Below are positions 8,774 to 16,517 of a stretch of DNA of 64,000 nucleotides, piece by piece (the stretch's first letter is position 1; each line of letters starts with the position of its first letter). The notes beneath the pieces are model-generated. The model was not told the DNA's origin. It saw only the letters and a program-made list of their open reading frames with translations, and ran no database searches. The DNA is from an uncultured Alistipes sp. (GTDB lineage: Bacteria; Bacteroidota; Bacteroidia; Bacteroidales; Rikenellaceae), in contig CALUIK010000001.1 in assembly GCA_944320685.1 (NCBI GenBank), forward strand, positions 744,001 to 808,000. The letters are read 5' to 3'. The position numbers were made by a program, and so were the translations under genes.

Positions 8774-9426
8774 AGATAATCTGCATAGCGCGCAACTACG
8801 CCGACCATGCCGCCGAACTGCACCGCGACATCGGCCTCGGCACGGCGCCCGACAGACCCGCAGAGGGGGATGCCGCCGGCCCCGTATTCTTCCTGAAGCC
8901 CGACACGGCGCTGCTGCGCAACAACGACCCATTCTACATACCCTCGTTCTCGCGCGAAGTGCATTACGAGTGCGAGCTGGTGGTCAGGATCAACCGTCTG
9001 GCCAAGTGCATAGACCGCCGCTTCGCCCGCCGCTGCTACGACGAGGTGGGTCTCGGCATAGACTTCACGGCGCGCGACCTGCAGCGCGACGCCATAGCCC
9101 GCGGCCTGCCGTGGGAGGCGTGCAAGGGGTTCGACCACTCGGCCGCCCTCTCGCCCGAGTTCCTGCCGCTGGCCGATCTGGGCGGCGACGTCCAGCGCCT
9201 GCACTTTGAGATGGAGATCAACGGCGAGGTGCGCCAGCGGGGCGACACCTCCATGATGCTCCACTCCGTTGATGAGATCATCAGCCACGTGTCGCAATAC
9301 ATGACCCTGCGCATCGGCGACCTGATCTACACCGGCACCCCCGCCGGCGTCGGCCCCGTCCGCGAGGGCGACACGCTGCGCGCCTCGCTCGATGGCCGCA
9401 CGCTGCTCGACTTCGACATACTGTAA
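8770..9426 (+). CDS. Fumarylacetoacetate hydrolase family protein
   Basis: A 218-residue FAH-fold enzyme. It shows the N-terminal CIARNYADH signature, FLKPDTALL, the metal ligands in YECELVVRI, GIDFTARDLQ, and the terminal YTGTPAGVGP. Family members are Mg-dependent hydrolases, isomerases or decarboxylases of 2-oxo acids (acylpyruvase, oxaloacetate tautomerase/decarboxylase types). The exact reaction cannot be resolved here. The ATG overlaps the lpxB TGA, so it is translationally coupled to the lipid A gene, although no metabolic link is obvious. Confidence 0.9.
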   Translation: MKIICIARNYADHAAELHRDIGLGTAPDRPAEGDAAGPVFFLKPDTALLRNNDPFYIPSFSREVHYECELVVRINRLAKCIDRRFARRCYDEVGLGIDFTARDLQRDAIARGLPWEACKGFDHSAALSPEFLPLADLGGDVQRLHFEMEINGEVRQRGDTSMMLHSVDEIISHVSQYMTLRIGDLIYTGTPAGVGPVREGDTLRASLDGRTLLDFDIL

Positions 9427-9544
9427 GCCTCCCGAAAGGGGGCCGGATGCATCCGCCGCCAACCGCCGGAAGGGAAAATCCGCCGGAATGACAGCGCAAG
9501 CCGGCGATACGGCATGCCGACACCCACAAAATCCCCGCAAGAGA

Positions 9545-9554
9545 GGGGGGGGGG
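9545..9554. repeat. Ten-base G homopolymer in the maf leader region
   Basis: A run of ten G residues lies in the 191-bp interval between the FAH gene and maf, 63 bp before the maf start. Homopolymers of this length are prone to slippage. The rest of the interval shows no gene and no clear promoter. Confidence 0.8.
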
Positions 9555-9617
9555 CAGGCGGCTCCGAAGGAACCCGTTGCATATGTTACCAATACACCAT
9601 ACCAATACTTCCGAAAA

Positions 9618-10211
9618 ATGCTGTTGCACGAGAAACTGAAACCCTATACGCTGATTCTGGCGTCGCAGTCGCCGCGCCGCCGCCAGCTGCTCGCGGATGC
9701 GGGCATAGAATACACCCTTGCAGAGAGGTTCGAATGCGAGGAGCGCTATCCCGCCGGCCTCGCGGCCGCGGAGGTGGCACCCTTCCTCTCGCGCCTCAAG
9801 AGCGAGGCATACCCGCGGCCGCTCGCACCGCACGAGATACTGCTCACGGCCGACACCGTCGTGGTGGCCGCAGGTCAGGTGCTGGGCAAACCCGCCGGCC
9901 GCGACGACGCCGTGCGCATGCTGCGCCTGCTCTCGGGCCGCGCGCACGAGGTGGTCACGGGCGTCACGCTCCGCACGGCCACGCGTACAAAGACATTCGC
10001 CGCGCACTCGTCGGTGCGCTTCCGCCGCCTTGCCGACGAGGAGATCGCCTACTACGTCGACCGATACAACCCCTTGGACAAGGCAGGAAGCTACGGCATA
10101 CAGGAGTGGATCGGATATGTCGGCATCGAGGGTATCGAGGGGTCGTTCTACAATGTCATGGGACTGCCCGTGCAGCGCGTCTACTGCGAGCTGGAGGCGT
10201 TTATCGAGTAG
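9618..10211 (+). CDS. maf: Maf-like nucleoside triphosphate pyrophosphatase
   Basis: A 197-residue Maf/YhdE-family house-cleaning pyrophosphatase that hydrolyses dTTP/UTP or modified pyrimidine nucleotides. The N-terminal ILASQSPRRRQLL motif forms the phosphate-binding loop. TADTVV and the LSGRAHEVVTGV stretch are also typical. The motif DKAGSYGIQ, close to the C-terminus, marks the dTTP/UTP-type (YhdE) subgroup. It is convergent with the minus-strand ProX/R-M genes. A poly-G tract lies upstream. Confidence 0.92.
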   Translation: MLLHEKLKPYTLILASQSPRRRQLLADAGIEYTLAERFECEERYPAGLAAAEVAPFLSRLKSEAYPRPLAPHEILLTADTVVVAAGQVLGKPAGRDDAVRMLRLLSGRAHEVVTGVTLRTATRTKTFAAHSSVRFRRLADEEIAYYVDRYNPLDKAGSYGIQEWIGYVGIEGIEGSFYNVMGLPVQRVYCELEAFIE

Positions 10212-10295
10212 GGGGAACCAAAGCCCCCGACATGAATATGATAAAGCCCGCCTGCTGCGGTTCCACTGCCGTGAATTCCCGCATCGTATCCGTCT

Positions 10296-10838
10296 TCATC
10301 CGTTACCGCCGGCGCAGTCGGCCTCGTCGTAGAGCGGGATGTATTCATAGGAGTTGCCCACGGCATCGAGATAGCGGGCGAACATCTGTTGCGAAATGAC
10401 CACCGTGGCCGTATTGTCGTTGGGGTGGAAACTCAACGACGGGTAACGCAGCAGCGTGCGGTCGAGGAAGAGGTGCACGTGGTTCTCCGCATCGTTTATC
10501 AGCCCGAAGGGCGACACCGATCCCGGCCGCAGGCCCAAATAGCGTTCCATACGCTGTTCCGAGGCGAAGGACAACTTGCCCTGATGCAGGCGGTGCTCAA
10601 GGTCGTGTATGGCAAGCGACCGCTCGCAGTCGAAGACCACAAGGTAGTGGCGGTTGCCCTTGTGGTTGCGGAAAAAGAGGTTCTTGCAGTGCTTCGAGCC
10701 GTCGCGGCGCCAATATTGCCGCGCTATCTCTATGGTCGGAGCCTCGGGATGGCAGTATACATCGTATTCGATGCCGTTGCGGCGCAGGAAGTCGAAGACC
10801 CGTGCGCGGCGGCCGGCATTGCCGTTATCCGTAATCAT
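10296..10838 (-). CDS. ProX/PrdX-type prolyl-tRNA deacylase
   Basis: A 180-residue YbaK/ProX-family aminoacyl-tRNA editing protein that would hydrolyse mischarged Ala-tRNA(Pro) in trans. Recognisable features are FDFLRRNGIEYDVYCHPEA at the N-terminus, KNLFFRNHKGNRHYLV (residues about 52-67) carrying the conserved lysine region, and SPFGLINDAENHVHLFLD near residues 108-125. The ATG at 10838 overlaps the TGA of the DNA methyltransferase gene, so translation is coupled to it. This pairing is unusual and may just reflect where the R-M cassette landed. Product call is firm. Confidence 0.9.
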   Translation of the reverse strand: MITDNGNAGRRARVFDFLRRNGIEYDVYCHPEAPTIEIARQYWRRDGSKHCKNLFFRNHKGNRHYLVVFDCERSLAIHDLEHRLHQGKLSFASEQRMERYLGLRPGSVSPFGLINDAENHVHLFLDRTLLRYPSLSFHPNDNTATVVISQQMFARYLDAVGNSYEYIPLYDEADCAGGNG

Positions 10839-12103
10839 ATCTTGCGCATTATGACTATATACTCGTTATTCATGGTGTCGACCCTCTCGCCGGCAATGTT
10901 CGTAGGGCTGGTCTTCGCGGGCATGCGTTTGTTGGGTATGCCCCTCACGATGGTCCTGATATGGTCGAAGCCGCACTTCTCGAACATCTCGGCCGTAAAG
11001 TAGTCCAACGATATGCGCACCCCTTTGACCGTACGGTTGCCCACGACGTAGCATACCACGCCGCCGTGCCGCACCGCAGCCGCCACATTGCGGATCGACA
11101 GCCAATAATCGTTCAGGAACGAGATCACCTCCATGAATCGCCTTGCATCGGTCTCCCTTATCGAATCAAGCTCCGAACGGATCGACTCGGTCTCGAAAAT
11201 CTCCCGATCGTATTTGTGGCCGCCCATCAATATATTGTCGAGATTGCGGGCATTGTCGAATCCGAACCACTCGTTAGACCACCGCGAGAACTGGCCGTAC
11301 GCAACCGTCGTCCGGCTGTCGCCGTATGGCGGCGAGGTGATAACCATATCCACCGACTCCGGTCCTATATTCGATGCCGACATGCCGACGGAGGCATCCG
11401 TCCTGAGTACCTCAACCTTCGGACGCAACGCGACCGAGTTGTACTGGCGCAACCCGTCCATATTGCGCAGGGCCTTAGCCCGAAACATGCCGAACACGTC
11501 GGGATGGAACGCCGGAATCCGCGACGAGGGCATCCTGAACCGTTTGAACTCCCCGTTTCGCGTAAACGACGCCTCCCTGACCACCTCGGAAAGCACCACC
11601 CTGAAGAAATCGCGCGTCCGGACATCGGCATCCACCAGCTGCGTCAGAAACGACAACTTGAAAAGCACATCCCGGGAATACCAGTAGCCGCTGTTGGAGA
11701 TACGGTCGAAATTGGTATCCTCGACAGCCTTCTCGCTATATTTATCAATGCGCTCCGCTATCCTGCCGTAATCCTTTTCTATTTGAAGCGAATCATAGTG
11801 CCTTGTCTTGACATCGCTTATAAGGCATGCCAACGGATTTATATCTATACCCACAGAGTCAATGCCGGCTATCGAGGCCTCCACCAGCGACGTCCCACTG
11901 CCCATATAGGGATCGAACAGCGTATCCAACCTCCCCGCAGGGCGGTATTCCGCGATAAGCGCCCGTACGATTTGAGGGATCATCATCGCCGGATAATTGT
12001 GGTAGCAATGCGTATAATCCTTGGTATACGCATCACGGTATGTCCATCTGTCATCAATAATTCTCTCGTACATCGGTTGTTGTCTGTCAGGCCTGCGCCT
12101 CAT
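10835..12103 (-). CDS. Type II DNA methyltransferase (SPPY type, probably N4-cytosine)
   Basis: A 422-residue DNA methyltransferase. The SAM-binding motif FDPYMGSGTS lies at about residues 63-72 and the catalytic TSPPYGDS at 256-263. SPPY is the form usual for N4-cytosine methylases. About 180 residues between the motifs could hold the target-recognition region. ATG 12103 was chosen; a TTG at 12121 would add six residues and an ATG at 12073 would trim ten. It is divergent from an XRE controller and an MvaI/BcnI-type endonuclease, whose known partners are also m4C enzymes. Its product should protect host sites from that endonuclease. Confidence 0.88.
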   Translation of the reverse strand: MRRRPDRQQPMYERIIDDRWTYRDAYTKDYTHCYHNYPAMMIPQIVRALIAEYRPAGRLDTLFDPYMGSGTSLVEASIAGIDSVGIDINPLACLISDVKTRHYDSLQIEKDYGRIAERIDKYSEKAVEDTNFDRISNSGYWYSRDVLFKLSFLTQLVDADVRTRDFFRVVLSEVVREASFTRNGEFKRFRMPSSRIPAFHPDVFGMFRAKALRNMDGLRQYNSVALRPKVEVLRTDASVGMSASNIGPESVDMVITSPPYGDSRTTVAYGQFSRWSNEWFGFDNARNLDNILMGGHKYDREIFETESIRSELDSIRETDARRFMEVISFLNDYWLSIRNVAAAVRHGGVVCYVVGNRTVKGVRISLDYFTAEMFEKCGFDHIRTIVRGIPNKRMPAKTSPTNIAGERVDTMNNEYIVIMRKI

Positions 12104-12164
12104 TTTGAGGGTACGCACCAATAAAAAACTCTCAATTTGAAGGCGGAAATATGGTCCTCCCGCC
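12098..12164. promoter_or_regulatory. Candidate control region between M and C-R genes
   Basis: Two imperfect operator-like repeats are visible: CCTCA-TTT-TGAGG (12098-12110), overlapping the methyltransferase start, and GGCGG (12142-12146) facing CCGCC (12160-12164). A weak -7-like TAATTTTA lies at 12166-12173 ahead of the controller gene. In R-M systems with a C protein, such repeats (C-boxes) bind the controller; assignment here is speculative. Confidence 0.3.
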
Positions 12165-12196
12165 CTAATTTTACAACAAAAATACGAATAAAATCA

Positions 12197-12484
12197 ATGA
12201 AGAGTCAACATCAGATCGAAATCATCGACCGCATACGCCGCCTGCGACACGAGCGCAGTTGCAGCCAAGGCGGCCTCGCGGCCATGCTCGGCATAAGCCG
12301 CGGGCAGATCGGCAGCATCGAGAGCTGCCGCGACCCGCACAAATACACCCTCGGCCAGATCCATACGATATGCCGAGAGTTCAACTACCGCATAGAGCAC
12401 CTCTTCCTCTCGGAAGCGGATCTCGAGAACGGCAACGACATCATCGACGCATTAATTTCGAAAATCACGGAATATGAGAAATAA
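12197..12484 (+). CDS. XRE-family HTH regulator, R-M controller (C protein)-like
   Basis: A 95-residue protein with a lambda-repressor-type helix-turn-helix at about residues 19-60 (RLRHERSCSQGGLAAMLGIS then RGQIGSIES). It is small, lies directly upstream of the endonuclease gene (11-bp overlap) and is divergent from the methyltransferase, the normal layout for a controller that delays endonuclease expression until the host is methylated. The start at 12197 is preferred to 12137 because the extra N-terminal residues lie in the intergenic control region. Regulation of this cassette is inferred from layout. Confidence 0.8.
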   Translation: MKSQHQIEIIDRIRRLRHERSCSQGGLAAMLGISRGQIGSIESCRDPHKYTLGQIHTICREFNYRIEHLFLSEADLENGNDIIDALISKITEYEK

Positions 12485-13223
12485 CAGAGATTACATCATT
12501 GAGAAGTTCCACCAAGTGAAACAGCTCGGGTTCGTCCCCAGCAACAGGCGCCACAATACGGGCATAGGAAAGACTTTCGAGGACTATGTCGGTGTCGTCG
12601 AGAACAACCTCGACCGGCCCGATCTGGCAGGGTTCGAGATAAAGACCCACCGCGAGGCCTCGCAGTCCTACGTTACGCTCTTCACCAAATCGCCCAACTT
12701 TCCGGCCCGCGCGAACAACTACCTTAAGAACACCTACGGCACACCCTACGACGACAATCCCGAGCTGCGCAACCTCCACACCTCGATGTTCGCGTCCAGA
12801 TTCAACACATACAAGGGTCTCTACTCCTTCCGGCTGATAAACGACCGAGACAGGGGCCTGCTGAAAATAGGGGTGTACGACATATCCACCAAGAGCCTGA
12901 TAGACGACTCGGCGGGATACACATACGACTGTCTGGATAAAAGGCTCAGGAAGAAGATAAGAAACCTCTTCTACGTAACGGCCGAAACCAAACGGCAGGA
13001 CGGCATCGAATACTTCCACTTCAACGGCGCCACCATATATGCCGAACCTTCAATAGAGAAGTTTCTGGACCTTGTCGACAAAGGCCTTATAATGTACGAC
13101 ATAAGAATCGGCAGTTACAAATCGGGGAAAAACTACGGCAAGGCGCACGACCACGGGAGCGGATTCCGAATAATGGAGCCCAACGTGCGGCTGCTCTTCG
13201 CACGGATGGAGGCCGTCGAATGA
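12474..13223 (+). CDS. MvaI/BcnI-family type II restriction endonuclease
   Basis: A 249-residue restriction endonuclease resembling MvaI and BcnI, monomeric enzymes that nick each strand at CCWGG or CCSGG. Residues 29-36 read TGIGKTFE; then PDLAGFEIKT (49-58) supplies D50, E55 and K57 of the PD-(D/E)xK-type centre, with E36 as a further acidic residue. SYVTLFTKSP follows, also typical. As I recall, MvaI has the same spacing and similar length. The gene overlaps its controller by 11 bp. The recognition site is inferred to be CCNGG-like; specificity cannot be read with certainty. Confidence 0.85.
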   Translation: MRNNRDYIIEKFHQVKQLGFVPSNRRHNTGIGKTFEDYVGVVENNLDRPDLAGFEIKTHREASQSYVTLFTKSPNFPARANNYLKNTYGTPYDDNPELRNLHTSMFASRFNTYKGLYSFRLINDRDRGLLKIGVYDISTKSLIDDSAGYTYDCLDKRLRKKIRNLFYVTAETKRQDGIEYFHFNGATIYAEPSIEKFLDLVDKGLIMYDIRIGSYKSGKNYGKAHDHGSGFRIMEPNVRLLFARMEAVE

Positions 13224-13279
13224 CAGCCGCCCCCCCGCAACACAGACACAGCCGCCGCCCCTGCGCACAGCCGCAGCGC

Positions 13280-13819
13280 CTACCGCGACGCTACGCCCAT
13301 GACGCCCATCGTGTCGCAGCACCATTCGCCCTGCGCCCGCAGCGTCTGCTCGACGATATCGCGCACGGCGCCGCGGCCTCCCGCGAACTCCGAGACGTAA
13401 CGCGACGCCTCCACCACCTCGCTGCAGGCGTCGCTCGGGCACACGGGGATACCCACCATCGACATGCAGTCCAGATCGGGAATGTCGTCGCCCATGTATA
13501 TCGTGTCGGCGAGGTCTATGCCGTACTCCGCGGCGAACTCCTCCAGCGCCTCGCGCTTGTTCATGCAGTTGAGATACATGCGCGTAACGCCCAGACGTTC
13601 CATGCGGCTGCGCAGCAGCTCGCCGCGCCCTCCCGATATGACGCACACCTTGTACCCGCGGCGCACGGCATAGGCTACGGCATAGCCGTCCTTGGCGTTG
13701 AACTTGCGCAAAAAGTCCCTTCCCCCGTCGATGGGGATGATGCCCCCGTCGGTCATCACGCCGTCGACATCGAATACGAAGGCGCGCGTGCGGGCTATAT
13801 CCTCCTTGAAGTTTCCCAT
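13280..13819 (-). CDS. kdsC: 3-deoxy-D-manno-octulosonate 8-phosphate phosphatase (KdsC-type HAD)
   Basis: A 179-residue HAD-superfamily subclass IIIA phosphatase. The nucleophile motif DVDGVMTDG is at residues 17-25, the phosphate-binding VISGGRG around 59-65, and the metal motif GDDIPDL near 108-114. No cap domain is present, matching tetrameric KdsC. It would dephosphorylate Kdo-8-phosphate for lipopolysaccharide inner-core synthesis. It overlaps the DUF2520 gene by 25 bp, a tandem arrangement common in Bacteroidetes. Confidence 0.9.
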   Translation of the reverse strand: MGNFKEDIARTRAFVFDVDGVMTDGGIIPIDGGRDFLRKFNAKDGYAVAYAVRRGYKVCVISGGRGELLRSRMERLGVTRMYLNCMNKREALEEFAAEYGIDLADTIYMGDDIPDLDCMSMVGIPVCPSDACSEVVEASRYVSEFAGGRGAVRDIVEQTLRAQGEWCCDTMGVMGVASR

Positions 13820-14589
13820 ATATATTCGGTTAAAAGTCGGTAAATCTCCCTCTGCAGCGGCTCCCCCTCCAGCATCGCTTCATGCCGTTCCGCCACGGCG
13901 CGGTCGCCCCGCACCGCGGGCCCCGTCTGCCCGTCGCGCGGGTGGGCCATATATACGGCCTTGCGCGCCGTCTCCTCGATGAGAGGGTGCAGCACATCCG
14001 CAGGCAGCCCCTCGCGTGAAGCCAGCGTGTCGGCAGCCATGGAATAGAGGGCGTTGACGAAGTTGCAGGCCAGCACCCCCGCAAGGTGTATCGTCCGCCG
14101 CCGCTCCGACGAGGCACGGCGCACCGTGCGGCTCAGACGCGCGGCAAAAGCCTCAAGGCGCCGCGTGACCTCCTCGTCCGACCCCTCGACAAAGAGCGGC
14201 ACGCGCGCGAAGTCCACGCGGCGCCCCGCCGTGAAGGTCTGGAAAGGATACACCACGCCGCAGGCGGCGAAACCCGCCCCGCGCAGCACATCCGCAGCGA
14301 CGCTCCCCGCCGTATGCGCCGCGACGGCCCCCGCGCGGTGCGGCAGCGCCGCCGCAGCCTCCGCCACGGCGCGGTCGCTCACCGCTATCAGGTACAGGCC
14401 GGCATCCGGCGCCTCACCGATGGGGCCGTGCCATACGCCTCCGGCCATGTCCGCTATTTCGGCGGCACGTGCGCCGTTGCGCGCGGCCACACCCCGCAGC
14501 ACCACACCTTCGGCCGCGGCGACAGCCGCAGCAAGGGCCTCGGCCACGTTGCCGCTGCCGACGATCACTATGTCAGTTATCGGTCTCAT
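13795..14589 (-). CDS. Rossmann-like/DUF2520 domain protein
   Basis: A 264-residue cytosolic protein with an N-terminal NADP-type Rossmann fold (IVIVGSGNVAEAL, residues 7-19) and a C-terminal helical DUF2520 domain with the conserved TIHLAGVLACNFVNALY stretch around 165-182. It resembles pyrroline-5-carboxylate or ketopantoate reductase-like dehydrogenases, but no substrate is known. It sits between yihY and kdsC with overlaps on both sides, so the three are one operon. Confidence 0.88.
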   Translation of the reverse strand: MRPITDIVIVGSGNVAEALAAAVAAAEGVVLRGVAARNGARAAEIADMAGGVWHGPIGEAPDAGLYLIAVSDRAVAEAAAALPHRAGAVAAHTAGSVAADVLRGAGFAACGVVYPFQTFTAGRRVDFARVPLFVEGSDEEVTRRLEAFAARLSRTVRRASSERRRTIHLAGVLACNFVNALYSMAADTLASREGLPADVLHPLIEETARKAVYMAHPRDGQTGPAVRGDRAVAERHEAMLEGEPLQREIYRLLTEYIWETSRRI

Positions 14590-15907
14590 CCGCTCCGTCC
14601 ATAAGGTCCACGATCCTCACGTTGCGGTCGCTCGCGCGCGTAACAGCCTTGAGGCGCTCCACGGCCTCGGCGCCGCGCCGCAGCTCGCGGTTCGTGCGCA
14701 TGTCGATCGTGTCGCGTCCGAAGCCGTGCGAGTCGACAGCCTCGAGCACGTCGTACACGCGCAGCTGCGAGATGTCGCGCGCGGGGGCGTACTCGAGGTC
14801 GTACTCCGTGCCCTCGGTACGTATCTCGTTGAGCATGCGCGCCTGCACCAGCGTGAAGAGTATGTTGTTCATGATACGTGTCGGCACATCGAGGCGGTCG
14901 CGTATCTCCGAGAACGACACCGCGCCGCGGCCGTCGCGGAAAGCGCGCGCCACCAGCACCACGACCCCCACCATCAGCTTGCGGCGGCAGTCGTAGCTGA
15001 CCAGAAGCGACTCGCGCTCCTCGTCGAAACGCGCCGCGTTCTGGTAGGCGAACGACAGCTCGCCCCCGAGAAGGAGTATCTCCCACGAGATCTGCATCCA
15101 CAGGAGGAAGAGGGGCAGGGCGGCGAAACTGCCGTAGATGGCGTTGTAGGAGGTCATCCACCGCTGCAGGTAGACATACCCCCACTGGAAGAGGAGGAAG
15201 ACAGTGCCCGCGACGATACCCGCCGTAAGCGCCGACGTAAGGCGCACCTTGGTGCCGGGCAGCACGACGTATATGAAGGTGAACATCACCCACGTCACCG
15301 CAAGCGACGCCGCCCGCGAAAGCACCTCTAACGCGGGCGAGCCCGCCACGCCGAGGATCTCGGCGGCGTAGTTGCCGAACGACGAGGATACCACCCACAG
15401 GATAGGGGCTATGACCACGACGGCGATGTAGTCGCTGTACTTGCGGGCGGCGCTGCGCGTACCCTTCACCTCCCAGATGTTGTTGAAGGCGTCCTCTATC
15501 GAGCCGAAGACCTTGATCACGGCCCAGAAGAGGGTCAGCACACCTACCAGAGCCACCCAGCCGCCCTGCGTACGCGCCAGCGCCTTCTGTGCGAAGTCCA
15601 CAACGTAGTCTATCACCTCGGGGCTCTGCGGCAGCACCTCGTAGAGGTTCTGTTCGAGGCCATCGGCCAAGCCGAAGCCCTTGACCACGGCGAAGACCAG
15701 CGCCACCACGGGCACCAGCGACATGAGCGTATAGAAGGTGAGGGCGGCGCTGCGCACCATAGTGCCGTGCGACGAGAGCCCCTGCACCGTATAGAACAGC
15801 AGTTTGTATTGACGCACGGCCCAGCGCGCCACAGGATTGCGGAAGTCGCCCGCACTCTTGCGGAAGACCGTGTCGGTAAAGAACGTGATTATGTCGCTGA
15901 ATCTCAT
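14573..15907 (-). CDS. YihY/BrkB-family inner-membrane protein
   Basis: A 444-residue membrane protein of the YihY/virulence factor BrkB family. Six hydrophobic segments lie in residues 50-300, including TFYTLMSLVPVVAL and WEILLLGGELSFAYQN, the latter a family hallmark. The C-terminal 140 residues are soluble and look like a winged-helix region, seen in longer Bacteroidetes members. Function is unknown; the older ribonuclease BN name was disproved for the family. The start at ATG 15907 (MRFSDI) is chosen; the open frame further upstream is GC-biased filler. The stop lies inside the DUF2520 gene (17-bp overlap). Confidence 0.88.
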   Translation of the reverse strand: MRFSDIITFFTDTVFRKSAGDFRNPVARWAVRQYKLLFYTVQGLSSHGTMVRSAALTFYTLMSLVPVVALVFAVVKGFGLADGLEQNLYEVLPQSPEVIDYVVDFAQKALARTQGGWVALVGVLTLFWAVIKVFGSIEDAFNNIWEVKGTRSAARKYSDYIAVVVIAPILWVVSSSFGNYAAEILGVAGSPALEVLSRAASLAVTWVMFTFIYVVLPGTKVRLTSALTAGIVAGTVFLLFQWGYVYLQRWMTSYNAIYGSFAALPLFLLWMQISWEILLLGGELSFAYQNAARFDEERESLLVSYDCRRKLMVGVVVLVARAFRDGRGAVSFSEIRDRLDVPTRIMNNILFTLVQARMLNEIRTEGTEYDLEYAPARDISQLRVYDVLEAVDSHGFGRDTIDMRTNRELRRGAEAVERLKAVTRASDRNVRIVDLMDGADETDN

Positions 15908-16032
15908 CGGCCGCCCAATTTTCTGCGAAGATAGCGAAAAATACTCGAAAAAACGCCGCCGCGGGCACAATCGCGGCCCTTTGTGCCGCAACCGCGCCCG
16001 ATGCGGCACCCGCTGGCCGCATGATCGGCACG

Positions 16033-16401
16033 CTACTTCATGAAGACGAAGTATACGGCCAGCACAAGACACGCGAAGGCCGCCAGATGGTTCCAGTGAA
16101 GAGCCTCCCCGCGGAATACGACTACCGAGAAGATCGTGAATATCACCAGTGTGATCACCTCCTGTATAACCTTGAGCTGCATGAGCGAGAAGGGCCCTCC
16201 GTTACCTGCGAAACCGATGCGGTTGGCAGGGATCTGGCACGAGTATTCGGCCAGCGCTATGCCCCACGAGAAGAGTATTACGGCGAAGAGGGGCCACGAC
16301 GAGATGATCTTCATCTGTTGGAGCTTGAGGTGGCCGTACCATGCGAACGTCATAAAGATGTTCGACACGATGAGCAGCAGGATAGTGTAAATGCCTTTCA
16401 T
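16033..16401 (-). CDS. Small four-helix DMT-like membrane protein (DUF486)
   Basis: A 122-residue integral membrane protein with four predicted helices. It matches the DMT/DUF486 family: start MKGIYTILLLIVSNIFMTFA, the WYGHL motif after helix 1, and EYSCQIPANRIGF between helices 2 and 3. Function is unknown, although similarity to small multidrug-resistance transporters suggests transport. The start at 16401 is supported by a -7 promoter box 53 nt upstream. It is probably monocistronic. Confidence 0.88.
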   Translation of the reverse strand: MKGIYTILLLIVSNIFMTFAWYGHLKLQQMKIISSWPLFAVILFSWGIALAEYSCQIPANRIGFAGNGGPFSLMQLKVIQEVITLVIFTIFSVVVFRGEALHWNHLAAFACLVLAVYFVFMK

Positions 16402-16453
16402 TTCGGGATTCGTTATGTGCGCGGCGGCAGGCGACGGGCACGTTTTCGGGGCG

Positions 16454-16461
16454 CAAAGATA
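16454..16461 (-). promoter_or_regulatory. -7 promoter box (TATCTTTG) for the DUF486 gene
   Basis: On the minus strand TATCTTTG occupies 16461-16454 and is followed by CG, 53 nt before the start codon. No obvious TTTG lies at -33. The box sits between comEC and this gene. Confidence 0.45.
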
Positions 16462-16517
16462 ACGTTTTTTCCGTCCGTTGCGCACCGCACCGCGCTCCTG
16501 CGCCGAAAATACCGCCG

